Source: Rhodoblastus sp963703385
GTDB taxonomy: Bacteria > Pseudomonadota > Alphaproteobacteria > Rhizobiales > Beijerinckiaceae
Assembly: GCA_963703385.1 (NCBI GenBank)
Contig: OY969816.1
Location: 3,906,001-3,970,000, forward strand
Direction: 5' to 3'
DNA length: 64,000 bases
Each line of letters opens with the position of its first letter. Within the stretch, counting starts at the first letter, position 1. A model generated the notes under the pieces. That model was not told the DNA's origin. It worked only from the letters and a program-made list of their open reading frames with translations, and ran no database searches. This document shows, in pieces, positions 43,810 to 52,606 of this stretch. A program made the position numbers and the translations under genes.

Positions 43810-44887
43810 TCAACCATCCCGCTCGCGACGCCAAGGGCAGGTTTTTCGCAACTCGAACATCATGGCGACAAAGGTCGCGGCCCAGACCGAAAGCGCGATC
43901 CAGAACGTTCCCCACGGCAGGGCGTGGAGAAATGGCAAATTCAGGGCCTTCGCCAGTCGCCATGTTGCAGCACTGTACATTCCCAGGGGAAACACCGCGG
44001 CCCAAGCAGATGGATCATAGCGCAGCGGGAACCTTCGGACAAAATGCCGCCAGACGGCGAGCGCCAACAGCATCGGAATCCACCATGTGGCGACGGCCCA
44101 GCACGAAATCGTGAAACCCTTGAGAAACGGCAGCAGAGACCAAAGCAACGGCGCCTCCGGCGCGCTCTCGATCAGTCGCGCGCCGGCCAGGGTGGAAATC
44201 GCCATCGCGCCCATATCGACAAAGGTCGGCGGCGTCAGCTCGGCGGGGGAAAGCGGAAGCAGCAGATAGCGGTAAAAGAGCAGCGAGGCGATCAAGCCGT
44301 AAAGAATGACGCCGCCGAGCCACATCGACAAGGAGACGAAATTCATCTCGAGCCGGTAGGGCTGCGGCAGGTCGCGGGCGACCAGCGTCGTCAGTTCGGC
44401 AATTGACTGGGTCGCCACGACCGCGATGAGCCAGAACTCCGCTTATCGCCTCGCTCAGCGGCGGCTTGTCACGCTTGACGATGAGAAACGCGAAAACGGC
44501 GTAGACGAGGCCAATCCACAATACAATTCCCGCAAGCAGAAAAACGCTGGCGATTCGGATCGCATGGTCGAACAGGAGGAATTGCGTCCCGACGATGCAA
44601 GAGGCGGCGACCGTCGTGAAATAGCCGAACGCGATACGATGGTCGGACATGTCGTGCAGCATTGAGCGCGGATAACGCAGCGCGCGAAACCCCGTCACGA
44701 CCGCCAGCGCGGCTCCGGCGGCCAGATTGAGCAAAAAGAGCGCCGTCGCCAGGACGGAAAGCCGAAAATTCCAGGCGACTATGGAAATGACGCCTGTCGC
44801 CATCACCAGGGCGAACAAGCTTGGCGTCTGCCTTTTCATCTTGAGCCCGAAGCTTGGCGCCTGTCCGCCAATTTCTGGCATAAACAT
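43810..44887 (-). pseudogene. TDT-family (TehA/SLAC1-like) transporter, frameshifted
   Basis: Two frames together encode one ~350-residue, ten-TM transporter of the tellurite-resistance/dicarboxylate family. The 5' part (from ~44887) has SLFALVMATGVISIVAWNF, RIAFGYFTTVAASCIVGTQF and LIVKRDKPPLSEAISG; the 3' part, in another frame, continues FWLIAVVATQSIAELTTLVARDL and ends KTCPWRRERDG. The switch lies at about 44430-44440 and needs one base removed (or two added). The 5' end is uncertain since no good ribosome site precedes ATG 44887 or 44839. Either a recent pseudogene or a sequencing error. Confidence 0.82.
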
Positions 44888-45009
44888 AGGGCAGGGGGTG
44901 TGGAGGAAAAGGTTATCCCCCAGGCCGCGTTGCGAATATCGCCCTGACGCGCCCGAAAAAGTCGTGGCGGACCGCGCGTCGGATACTCGCCCGGCGCATT
45001 GAGCGAATA

Positions 45010-46626
45010 TCAGCGCCAGAACGGCCGCATGGCCTTGAAACGCTTCCATTCCTTTTCAAGGCGCTGGTCGGCGATGACGGCGCCGCGGGCATACCAGCCG
45101 GAGACGATTCCGGCGGCGCGGGCGGCTTCCTCGGCGTGGGAGGCGCTGAGGAAATGGTCGGCGCTCGCCGCGTCGTTATGGGCGCCGAGCAGGCCCTGGA
45201 GATTGGCCGCCGCGCGCAGAAAAGGCGCCGGGTCGCGCTGACCGGCGAAACAGCAGGCAAAGAATTCGCCGCCGTAGCGCAGGTTTTTCAGAGCGATGCG
45301 AACCTGATGGCGCTGCTCGTCGGGAAGCGTGACCAGCTTCTTGCCGCGCTTGAGCGCCCGTTTGTGGAGCCTTTCAAGGGCCTGCGCCGCGAAAATCGCG
45401 ATCGGTTCGGTCAGGGTCGCGAGATCGAGGCCAGGCGCCGCGTTGCGCCAGCCGCGCCTCGCGACAAAGGCGGACAGACGCAGCACGAACAGCGTCGGGC
45501 GCGGCGATTCGATCAGGGCGCGCAACTCGGCGTAAGCCGCGGCGCGGCGTTTTTCGAGCGCGTCGAGCAGCGGCGCGAAATCCTTTCTTCCACCGAAATG
45601 GCCCATCGGCCCCTGCTCGATCAGTTCGCGCAGGGCGTCGCTGTCGCGGGCCGGGCCGAACGCGCTGGCGAGCGCCTTGGCCTCTTCGCGAAAACTCTCG
45701 AACTCCAGGCTGGGAATGGCCTTTTTCAGCATGCCGAGCGCAGCGCGCAGGCGGCGCAAGGCGACGCGCATCTGGTGGATGGATTCGGGATCGTCGCTGG
45801 CGCGCAGCGACGCCCAGTTGACGAGAAAATGCTCTATCGTTCCCAGAACGATCCTTGCCGTCGCCTCGTCGAGATTGGCGTCCGGGGGCAGATCGCCGGG
45901 CTTTGCCTTCACCGGCTTTGGCGCGGTCCCCTCGCAGAAATGCGCGGCGCGCTCGGCCTTGCTGACATTGTCGAGGCGCAGCGGAAGATCTTCGGCGAGA
46001 AGGGCGGCGAAATCGAAAAAATCCTGTGCGGGGCCGGATTTCAGCTCCAGTTCAAGCTCGCGCAAAGGAAGTTCGCGCGCGCCGGAATGGATGGCGCCTT
46101 CGTCGAAAGCGGCCTCGATGCCCGCCGATCCATGCGCGATCAGCCGCGTGACCCGCCTGACGCGGGTCTCGTATTTCGCCTCCAGCGGCGGCTCGCCGAT
46201 GATTTCGCGCAGGCTCGCGGCCATGTCGGCGTCGAACCGGGAAATGTCCGGCTCCATGTTCGGCGCACGGACTTCGACCTCGCCGCGCGCAAAAACGTCG
46301 CCCGCCGCCAGCAACGGCCATTTCAAGGTCATGACCGGCGCGGCGCGCCCATTGCGGCGCACGCGCAGGGCCATCCTGCGCTTTCTCAGCGCCCAGTCCG
46401 GCGTGTCGAAATAGATCGAGACCAGTTTGCGCGCCGGATTCGGTTTTTCGACGCGCAACAGGTCCGACTTGAGGGCCGCGGCGAGGCCGGCGGCGTCGGT
46501 CGCGAATTTGATCTCGACTTCCTGCTGGGCGCGGTCGGCCGGCGCTTTCGCGGCCGGCGCCGGTTCCAGTGGGGGCTCGACCGCCGCTTCGGTTTGGGGT
46601 TGCGGCGGGGTTTCGCTTTCGATCAC
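45010..46626 (-). CDS. CYTH-CHAD domain protein (inorganic triphosphatase-like)
   Basis: A 538-residue protein. A Pro/Ala/Glu-rich N-terminus leads to a CYTH domain (residues ~36-230), opening with QQEVEIKFATDAAGL, and having LVSIYFDTPDWALRKRRMALRVRR and LELELKSG, which form the triphosphate tunnel. A CHAD helical domain follows (~250-538; HQMRVALRRLRAALGML, HQVRIALKNLRYGGEFF), whose conserved His residues bind polyphosphate. Such fusions hydrolyse inorganic triphosphate or bind polyP granules. Stand-alone. Confidence 0.92.
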   Translation of the reverse strand: MIESETPPQPQTEAAVEPPLEPAPAAKAPADRAQQEVEIKFATDAAGLAAALKSDLLRVEKPNPARKLVSIYFDTPDWALRKRRMALRVRRNGRAAPVMTLKWPLLAAGDVFARGEVEVRAPNMEPDISRFDADMAASLREIIGEPPLEAKYETRVRRVTRLIAHGSAGIEAAFDEGAIHSGARELPLRELELELKSGPAQDFFDFAALLAEDLPLRLDNVSKAERAAHFCEGTAPKPVKAKPGDLPPDANLDEATARIVLGTIEHFLVNWASLRASDDPESIHQMRVALRRLRAALGMLKKAIPSLEFESFREEAKALASAFGPARDSDALRELIEQGPMGHFGGRKDFAPLLDALEKRRAAAYAELRALIESPRPTLFVLRLSAFVARRGWRNAAPGLDLATLTEPIAIFAAQALERLHKRALKRGKKLVTLPDEQRHQVRIALKNLRYGGEFFACCFAGQRDPAPFLRAAANLQGLLGAHNDAASADHFLSASHAEEAARAAGIVSGWYARGAVIADQRLEKEWKRFKAMRPFWR

Positions 46627-46770
46627 GACAGGCTCGATTGGGCACGCATTTCACCGCGCCGTTCAAGGGGGCGCCGCTGCGACGGCATCCTAAAGCACTT
46701 CAGGGCAAATTGGCGCCGCTTTTTTCGCTCCAGTTGGAACCAGGTCTGAAAAAGGCGCGCGATCAGAATG

Positions 46771-47787
46771 TTACACCGGGATGTCGAGAACGCCAGCGCG
46801 CCCGCTTCTGGCGCCGAAGACCAGCCGGGCGCCGCTGGCGTCGAAGGCGAGCGCCGAAATGGCGTCGCGCGGCTCTTCGGCTTCCGTGCGGCGAACCAGG
46901 ATTTCCGCGCCGTCGGTCAGGCGCACCAGCAGGATCCAGCCGTCGTCATAGCCGATGGCGACGACCAGGGCCTGGGGATGGAAGGCGACAGCGGTGGTGA
47001 CGACATCGGGACGAACGCCGCATTCGCGCGGCGGCTGGCCCATCGGGCCGGCCTTGCCGGAAAAGGGCCAGACGATGCAGCCGTCGGCGCCGGAGGTGGC
47101 GAGCCAAAGCCCGTCATGCGACCAGGAGAAGGACCGCGTCTTGGCCGGATAGCCGGTCATCCGCATGTCCTTGCGGTCGGAAAGCCGCCAGCCGTGCAGG
47201 GCGTTTTCCTGCATCGAGGTGACGACATAGCGGGCGTCGGGCGAAACCGTGACGTCGAGATGAGAGCCTTTCCAGGCGAGCGCGTCGGCCCCGGCCGCGG
47301 TATTGGGGAACCACAGGCTGGCGCCGTTGTAATGGGCGACGGCGAGGCGGTAGCCCTTCGGAAAGAAGGCGAGGCCGCGCACCGTGGACGGCGCGGCGAA
47401 AGCCTTGATCTCGCCCTTGGGGTGGCGGGCGCGGACCGTCTTGCCGCTCGACCAGGCGAGCGCGCCGTCCGCCCGGCAGGTCAAGGCGTCGATCCAGCCT
47501 TTTTCACGGGCGACGATTTCGCTCGAGCCGTCGGCGCCGGTCGCGGCGATGATTCCGTCGTCGCCGCCGGTATAGAATTTCCTGCCGTCGCAAGCGGCGA
47601 CGAGAACGGCGCCGTCCTCGTGGGCCTTGATTCGGCGCTCCTCGCCGATTTCCGCCAGCAGCACGGTCCCGTCGGCCAGAGCCAAAGCGGGCAGGCGGCC
47701 GAGGAAGGCGGCGCCGACGACCTCGGAGCCAGCCTCGATCGGGGTCACGCGATCGGTGAGAGAGCTCAAGCCCATCGATTCATCCAT
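46771..47787 (-). CDS. WD40-repeat beta-propeller protein
   Basis: A 338-residue protein of seven-blade WD40 type: repeats such as VVGAAFLGRLPALALADGTVLLAEI, GAVLVAACDGRKFYTGGDDGIIAATG, TRSFSWSHDGLWLATSGADGCIVW and AISALAFDASGARLVFGARSGRAGVLDI. No signal peptide or TM, so probably cytoplasmic. It sits on the same strand 275 bp downstream of the ABC ATPase, separated by repeats. AztD of zinc AztABCD systems is also a propeller, but it is periplasmic; this one is not obviously its equivalent. Confidence 0.88.
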   Translation of the reverse strand: MDESMGLSSLTDRVTPIEAGSEVVGAAFLGRLPALALADGTVLLAEIGEERRIKAHEDGAVLVAACDGRKFYTGGDDGIIAATGADGSSEIVAREKGWIDALTCRADGALAWSSGKTVRARHPKGEIKAFAAPSTVRGLAFFPKGYRLAVAHYNGASLWFPNTAAGADALAWKGSHLDVTVSPDARYVVTSMQENALHGWRLSDRKDMRMTGYPAKTRSFSWSHDGLWLATSGADGCIVWPFSGKAGPMGQPPRECGVRPDVVTTAVAFHPQALVVAIGYDDGWILLVRLTDGAEILVRRTEAEEPRDAISALAFDASGARLVFGARSGRAGVLDIPV

Positions 47788-47791
47788 TTCG

Positions 47792-47896
47792 TAGAGCGCG
47801 TTCGGAAATCATGGAGTCGCACGCGCTCGGTTATTTCATTGTTTTGACGCATATTCTCGTCCGAAAAGTTTAGCAACTTTTCGGGAATATGCGCTA
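47792..47896. repeat. MITE-like palindromic repeat, copy D
   Basis: Full-length but diverged copy (GTAGAGCGCGTTCGGAAATC...GGGAATATGCGCTAA) directly 5' of the WD40 gene and abutting two further repeats. Confidence 0.88.
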
Positions 47897-48011
47897 AGCA
47901 GGATTTCCGAAAACTGGTCGCCGGTTTTTGGGACAAAAATCCTGCTAAATCAAAAGAGCCTAAGCAGGATTTCCGAAAAGTGGTCGCCGGTTTTCGGACA
48001 AAAATCCTGCT
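47897..48011. repeat. Two tandem 66-bp hairpin units
   Basis: Each unit starts AGCAGGATTTCCGAAAA and ends ACAAAAATCCTGCTAAAT, so AGCAGGATTT pairs with AAATCCTGCT. Starts at 47897 and 47963. Few base differences between copies. Typical of Rhizobiales dispersed palindromes, here tandem. Confidence 0.88.
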
Positions 48012-48023
48012 AAATCAAAAGAT

Positions 48024-48067
48024 CCTAACCAGCAATTCGTTGGCGCGCCGACGAATTGCTGGTTAGG
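48024..48067. repeat. 44-bp near-perfect palindrome over an ABC ATPase stop codon
   Basis: CCTAACCAGCAATTCGT (48024-48040) mirrors 48051-48067 around TGGCGCGCCG; one mismatch in the whole 44 bp. The TAA of the ABC ATPase (48063-48065) lies inside the right arm. It may act as a transcript-end stem although no T-run follows. Confidence 0.85.
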
Positions 48068-48806
48068 TGACGCGGTCGCAGGCGGCGGCGCGGTCGTCGA
48101 AAGCTTCGATCATCAGCCGGGCGCGGGCAAGATTCTGGTCGGAAAGCGCCGCGCCTGTCGGACCCCAGGCGATCTTTTCGCGCGCCAGCAGCAGGCATTG
48201 CGGGAAATGCGCGCGAATCAGGTCGAAATCGTGCAGAACGGCGACGACAGTGCGCCCTTCCCCGCTCCAGCGCGCGATCAGGTCGAGCAGATCGCCGACC
48301 GTGCGCTCGTCGATCGCGGCGAAAGGCTCGTCGAGTAGGAGGACCGGAGCGTCCTGCAGCAGGAGCCGCGCAAACAGCAGGCGCTGGGTTTGGCCGCCGG
48401 ACAGGGCGCCGATCGGGCGGCGCTCGAAGCCGGCGAGGCCCACGGCGGCGAGCGCGTCATGCGCCTTTTCCTCGTCGGCGCGGCTCAGGCCCCCGAACAG
48501 GCCGATGCGCCGCCACAGGCCCATGGCGGCCAGGTCGAAAACGTCGATCGGAAAGCTCAGGTCAAGCTGCGCCGCCTGGGGCAAATAGCCAATGTCGCGG
48601 GCGCGCGCGCCGCCGAGGTCGATCGATCCGCCCATCGGCTTGAGAATCCCGGTCAGGGCCTTCAAAAGGGTCGATTTGCCGGCGCCATTGGGGCCGCAGA
48701 CGGCAAGAAGCGCGCCCGGCGCGATTTCGCCATCGAGATGATGCACCGCCGGATGGCGGTCATAGCCCAGGGTCAAGTCGTGCAGCCGGATGTAAGGAGC
48801 GGTCAT
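48063..48806 (-). CDS. Metal-type ABC transporter ATPase (ZnuC/AztA-like)
   Basis: A 247-residue nucleotide-binding subunit. Walker A GPNGAGKST, Q-loop GYLPQAAQLDLSFPI, signature LSGGQTQRL, Walker B VLLLDEPFAAID, switch His in VVAVLHDFDLIRAHFP. The sequence 'PQ....LDLSFPIDVFD.AAMG' and the H-loop context match zinc/manganese importers. The start ATG overlaps the stop of a His-rich small protein by ATGA. No permease or binding-protein gene is next to it in the window, which is unusual for this family. The stop lies in a 44-bp palindrome. Confidence 0.9.
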   Translation of the reverse strand: MTAPYIRLHDLTLGYDRHPAVHHLDGEIAPGALLAVCGPNGAGKSTLLKALTGILKPMGGSIDLGGARARDIGYLPQAAQLDLSFPIDVFDLAAMGLWRRIGLFGGLSRADEEKAHDALAAVGLAGFERRPIGALSGGQTQRLLFARLLLQDAPVLLLDEPFAAIDERTVGDLLDLIARWSGEGRTVVAVLHDFDLIRAHFPQCLLLAREKIAWGPTGAALSDQNLARARLMIEAFDDRAAACDRVT

Positions 48807-48991
48807 GACAAGGCCCAGCGCACGCCGCTCCACAGCACGACCAGCGCGACCGCGACAATCCCGAGGCGCTGGAGGGCGGAAAGCCGCAGCAGCGAGAAGC
48901 CCGCCGCGCCCCGCGCCGGCGCGGCGGCCGGACCATGGCGATGGTCGTGCGCATCATCGTGCGCGTGTTCGCGCTCCTCCATGCCGGGCAT
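48803..48991 (-). CDS. Small His-rich single-TM protein, coupled to ABC ATPase
   Basis: A 62-residue peptide: N-terminal EEREHAHDDAHDHRHG (five His, four Asp), then a basic linker and one TM helix (RLGIVAVALVVLWSGVRWAL). Its TGA overlaps the ATG of the ABC ATPase (ATGA), so the two are probably translated together. The His/Asp cluster suggests Zn or Ni binding near the membrane. Start at ATG 48991 (GAGG upstream) or 48982; a TTG at 49018 would lengthen it. Not assignable to a named family. Confidence 0.72.
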   Translation of the reverse strand: MPGMEEREHAHDDAHDHRHGPAAAPARGAAGFSLLRLSALQRLGIVAVALVVLWSGVRWALS

Positions 48992-49041
48992 GATCCTCAC
49001 GTCCCGAGGGAATGACAAGCCTTTGACGACGAAAGCCGGAG

Positions 49042-49278
49042 TCAGCGCCGGACAGGCTCGTGGGCGACCGCCGCGCGCATGAAAAAATAGAGCCCGACAA
49101 AGCCGATGGCGATGAAGGTCAGTTCGAAGGCTCGGGCGTAGCCGGGTCCGAGCTGGAACAGGCCGCCCAGCGCCCAGCCGGCCGCCCAGGAGGCGCCGAC
49201 CAGCTCCGTGCCGACGAGAATCGCCAAGGCGACCAGGGTGCGCGCATTGGTCCAGTTGATGGGTTTTTTCTCGGGCAT
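49042..49278 (-). CDS. Small two-TM membrane protein in the metal-ABC operon
   Basis: A 78-residue protein with two TM helices (TLVALAILVGTELVGASWAAGWAL and FELTFIAIGFVGLYFFMRAAV). GGGAAAGG lies nine bases upstream of the ATG. It ends 50 bp before the His-rich peptide, same strand, so the three genes likely form an operon. No recognised family. It might be an accessory of the transporter. Confidence 0.7.
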   Translation of the reverse strand: MPEKKPINWTNARTLVALAILVGTELVGASWAAGWALGGLFQLGPGYARAFELTFIAIGFVGLYFFMRAAVAHEPVRR

Positions 49279-49437
49279 TGTGAAGACCTTTCCCTCATCC
49301 CTCTAAACCAGAGTTTTTGCGCCGGCAATGCCGCGGCGCTTGTGGCCGGCGGCTTTTTCGGGCAGAAAGGCGCGCCTGCCGCCGCCCGACGGCCGACCAC
49401 TTTTTGGCGCGTGGCCTCCAAGGAGCAAGAATACCCG

Positions 49438-50309
49438 ATGGCTCGTTTTCATTCCCCCCTCGCCGGCGTCCGCAACGCCGCGATCGCCTTTTCGCTCTGC
49501 GCCGCGCTGACCCCGGCTTTGGCCCAAACTCCGCCGGCGACCCGAACCAGGCGCTGGCGACGGTGAACGGCGAGAATGTCACGGCGCAGGACCTTGCCCA
49601 GGCGCAGGAGGACGTCGGCTCGACCCTGCCGCGGCAGATGAACGACGCCGCCCGGCGCAAGGCGCTGCTGGATTATCTCGTTGACCTCAAGCTGGTCACC
49701 GAGAAGGCGGTCGCCGACAAGATGGACCAGACGCCGGATTTCAAGGCGAAAATGGCCTATTATCGCGAAAAGCTGCTGATGGAGGGCTATCTCGGCAAAA
49801 TCGCCAAGGACAGCGTCACCGAAGCGGCGATCAAGGCGACCTATGACGAAGCCGCCAAGGCGCAGAAGCCGGAAGAGGAAGTCCACGCCCTCCACATTCT
49901 GGTGCCGACCGAGAAAGAGGCCCTGGATGTCGAGAAGCGCCTGAAGGCAGGCGAGGATTTCGGCAAGCTCGCCGACCAATTGTCCAAGGATCCCGGCTCC
50001 AAGGGCGGCGATCTGGGCTGGTTCACCAAGGACCGCATGGTGCCGGAATTCGCCGAGGTCGCCTTCACCCTCCAGCCTGGCCAGGTTTCGCAGCCGGTGA
50101 AAACCCAGTTCGGCTGGCATGTCATCAAGGTGCTGGAAAAGCGGACGAAGCCTTTCCCGCCGCTGGATCAGGTCCGCGACCAGCTCGACCGTTTCGTCGC
50201 CCAGCGCGCCCAGAGCCAGGCGATCATGAAGCTGCGCGAGGGCGCCAAGATCACCCGCAGCGACCAGCCCGCCGGGGGCGCCGCGCAACCGGACGCGACG
50301 AAAAAGTAA
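49438..50309 (+). CDS. PpiC-type periplasmic peptidyl-prolyl isomerase, frameshifted after signal peptide
   Basis: A parvulin/SurA-like foldase of about 290 residues. The signal peptide (VRNAAIAFSLCAALTPALAQT) starts at ATG 49438, but the mature part (AGDPNQALATVNGENVTAQDL onward) is in another frame: one C is missing at about 49531-49536. Mature domains: SurA-N-like helices (LPRQMNDAARRKALLDYLVD), parvulin core (VHALHILVPTEKEALDVEKR, KDPGSKGGDLGWF, PGQVSQPVKTQFGWHVIKVLEKR) and a helical tail. Ala-rich C-terminus. The uninterrupted frame from 49317 replaces the signal by an Arg-rich stretch and is unlikely to be genuine. Confidence 0.85.
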
Positions 50310-50330
50310 GGCGCGTCGGCGACGCGACGA

Positions 50331-50353
50331 GCCCCGCTTCGGCGGGGTTTTTC
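50331..50353 (+). terminator. Rho-independent terminator of the ppiC gene
   Basis: CCCCGC-TTCG-GCGGGG followed by TTTTTC, 22 bases after the stop. UUCG tetraloop and GC stem. Confidence 0.85.
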
Positions 50354-50445
50354 GCGCAAGCGTCATGCGGATGGCGCATGACGGCCGCAGGAATCGCGGC
50401 CTTGCGGCGCCAAAGCGACTTGACGCCTGCGCCCAAGGCGACGAC

Positions 50446-50551
50446 TAGAGCGCGTTCGCAAATCACAGAGTCGAACGCGCTCAGTTATTTCATTGTTTTG
50501 ACGCATATTCTTGTCCGAAAAGTCTATCAACTTTTCGGGAATATGCTCTAA
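50446..50551. repeat. MITE-like palindromic repeat, copy E
   Basis: Identical to copy B (34211-34316) over 106 bases, 16 kb apart, same orientation. Located between the ppiC terminator and argJ, ending 32 bases before the argJ start. Confidence 0.93.
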
Positions 50552-50582
50552 TCCGCGCGACCCCCATCGAAGAGTCCAGCCC

Positions 50583-51827
50583 ATGGCCGCCGCCAAAATT
50601 TCGCCTCTCGCGCCGAAAAAATTCGCCGAACTGCCGCCGATCCAAGGCGTGCGTCTCGCCGCTGGCGCCGCCGGCATTCGTTACCCGGGCCGCACCGACG
50701 TGATGCTGGCGGTTTTCGACCAGGCCGCGACGGTCGCGGGCGTCTTCACCACTTCCAAATGTCCTTCGGCGCCGGTGGACTGGTGCCGCGACAAGCTGCG
50801 TCACGGCCGCGCCCGCGCTTTGGTGGTCAATTCCGGCAACGCCAACGCCTTTACCGGCAAAGCGGGGCGCGAGGCGGCCGAACGCACCGCGAAACTGGCG
50901 GCCAAGGCGGTCGGCGCCGACGAGGACGAGATTTTCCTCAGCAGCACCGGGGTGATCGGCGAGCCGCTTGACGCGTCGAAATTCGAAGGCGCGCTGGAAA
51001 AACTCGCGGGGGAGGCGCGCGCGGAAAACTGGCTCGACGCCGCCCGCGCCATCATGACCACCGACACCTTTCCCAAAGTGGCGACGGCCAAGGCGACGAT
51101 CGGCGGCGTGGAGGTGACGATCAACGGCATGGCCAAGGGGGCCGGCATGATCGCGCCCAATATGGCGACCATGCTGGCTTACGTCTTCACCGACGCGGCG
51201 ATCTCCGCCGAAACCTTGCAGAAACTGCTGTCCAGGGGGGTGAAGGACACGTTCAACGCGGTGACGGTGGACAGCGACACCTCGACCTCCGACACCTTGA
51301 TGGTCTTCGCCACCGGCGCCGCCGAAAAGCGCGGCCAGAAAAAGGCGAAAAAGGCCGGCGGCGCGAATCTCAGGGACTTTTCCGAAAAGCTTCGCGCCGT
51401 ATTGCTCGACCTCGCCCAGCAGGTGGCGCGCGACGGCGAAGGAGCCCGCAAATTCATCGAGGTGCGGGTGACAGGCGCGGAAAGCGACAAGGCGGCGAAA
51501 AAAATCGCCTTTTCCATCGCCAATTCGCCATTGGTGAAGACGGCCGCCGCCGGCGAGGACGCCAATTGGGGCCGGGTGGTGATGGCGGTGGGCAAGGCCG
51601 GCGAAAAGGCCGAGCGCGACCTGCTGTCGATCTGGTTCGGCGATATCCGCGTCGCCCATCAGGGCCGCCGCGATCCCGATTACGACGAAGCGGCGGCGAG
51701 CGCGGCGATGAAGCAGGAGAGAATCGTGATTCGCGCCGATCTCGGGATCGGGAAAGGCGAGGCGACGGTGTGGACCTGCGACCTGACCAAGGAATATGTC
51801 GCGATCAACGGCGATTACCGTTCGTAA
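50583..51827 (+). CDS. argJ: Bifunctional ornithine acetyltransferase / N-acetylglutamate synthase
   Basis: Recycles the acetyl group in arginine synthesis. The 414-residue precursor has the autocleavage motif KGAGMIAPNMATML with nucleophile Thr196 splitting it into two chains. Other markers: IRYPGRTDVML, VNSGNANAFTGKAG, FLSSTGVIGEPLD, and GEDANWGRVVMAVGKAGEKAERD. ATG 50583 follows GAAGAG. The adjacent mutT starts 79 bp downstream, same strand. Confidence 0.96.
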   Translation: MAAAKISPLAPKKFAELPPIQGVRLAAGAAGIRYPGRTDVMLAVFDQAATVAGVFTTSKCPSAPVDWCRDKLRHGRARALVVNSGNANAFTGKAGREAAERTAKLAAKAVGADEDEIFLSSTGVIGEPLDASKFEGALEKLAGEARAENWLDAARAIMTTDTFPKVATAKATIGGVEVTINGMAKGAGMIAPNMATMLAYVFTDAAISAETLQKLLSRGVKDTFNAVTVDSDTSTSDTLMVFATGAAEKRGQKKAKKAGGANLRDFSEKLRAVLLDLAQQVARDGEGARKFIEVRVTGAESDKAAKKIAFSIANSPLVKTAAAGEDANWGRVVMAVGKAGEKAERDLLSIWFGDIRVAHQGRRDPDYDEAAASAAMKQERIVIRADLGIGKGEATVWTCDLTKEYVAINGDYRS

Positions 51828-51906
51828 TGCCTGCGAAAGCAGGCTAGGAGCGAATGCGACGCCGAGCTGATGCGAGGGGCGCCGCTCCGAAGGAGCGAAA
51901 CAAAAA

Positions 51907-52308
51907 ATGAAACTCCTGCTTGTCGTCGCGGTCGCTCTGATCGACGCCGATCATCGGGTGCTGGTGGCGCAAAGGCCGCCGGGCAAGCCGCTCGGCGGCC
52001 TGTGGGAGTTTCCCGGCGGCAAGGTCGATCCCGGCGAGCGGCCGGAACAGGCGCTGATCCGCGAATTGCGCGAGGAACTGGGGATTGAGGTCAAGGCGCC
52101 CTGCCTGGCGCCTTTGACCTTCGCCAGCCACGCCTATGACGATTTCCATCTCCTGATGCCGCTTTACGCCTGCCGGCGCTGGGAGGGAACGGTGGTTTCG
52201 CGCGAGGGCCAGGCGCTGAAATGGCTCGATCCGCGGCGTTTGCGCGAGCTGCCCATGCCGCCGGCGGACGCGCCGCTGATTCCCGCCCTGATCGACCTGC
52301 TTGCCTGA
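51907..52308 (+). CDS. mutT: MutT-type Nudix hydrolase (8-oxo-dGTP diphosphatase)
   Basis: A 133-residue Nudix protein that removes oxidised dGTP from the nucleotide pool. Nudix box at residues 38-59: GKVDPGERPEQALIRELREE then LG, with REUxEE at 52-57. LVAQRPPGKPLGGLWEFPGG is a MutT-typical lead-in. AAGGAGCGAAAC supplies the ribosome site. argJ and mutT are neighbours in many alphaproteobacteria, so a shared transcript is likely. Confidence 0.93.
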   Translation: MKLLLVVAVALIDADHRVLVAQRPPGKPLGGLWEFPGGKVDPGERPEQALIRELREELGIEVKAPCLAPLTFASHAYDDFHLLMPLYACRRWEGTVVSREGQALKWLDPRRLRELPMPPADAPLIPALIDLLA

Positions 52309-52350
52309 ACGGCGCATTCAGCTTTCGTTCAGGCGTTCGGGCCTATGTAT

Positions 52351-52365
52351 GTTGCATTGCAGCAT
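52351..52365. promoter_or_regulatory. PhaR-like site 1 (GTTGCATTGCAGCAT)
   Basis: Matches the CTGC-N3-GCAG pattern described for the PHB regulator PhaR at 7 of 8 fixed positions. Repeated with one change at 52495-52509. Binding is prediction only. Confidence 0.35.
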
Positions 52366-52391
52366 CAACACGGCGCAATCCCAACGGCTTC

Positions 52392-52415
52392 GAGCAGTGC
52401 GACGAGCAGTGCGAC
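52392..52415. repeat. Two tandem 12-bp repeats
   Basis: GAGCAGTGCGAC occurs twice head to tail in the mutT-GNAT gap. Exact copies. Likely a simple duplication. Confidence 0.7.
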
Positions 52416-52494
52416 ATGCCCCTAACATTTTGTTTTATCAATAAATTAACGAACATGTGGTAAGAGCTGCTTAAAGTTAGGACTTGAACTTTCT

Positions 52495-52509
52495 GTTGCA
52501 ATGCAGCAT
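52495..52509. promoter_or_regulatory. PhaR-like site 2 (GTTGCAATGCAGCAT)
   Basis: One mismatch to site 1, 144 bases downstream, ending 97 bases before the GNAT start. Together with site 1 it brackets an AT-rich stretch (52425-52460) that may be the promoter. Confidence 0.35.
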
Positions 52510-52606
52510 ATAACACCAAAGAACACACGCCAAAGGACAGAGGAACGCGCTCCGAGGGTCGGAGCAACAGCGGCCAGCGGCCGCGCGAAAGGACAGGAAT
52601 ACCACT

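Noticed and set aside
43440..44114. 224-codon Arg-rich plus-strand frame spanning DUF488 and the TDT gene
   Set aside because: Out of frame with DUF488 and antisense to the transporter; no similarity.
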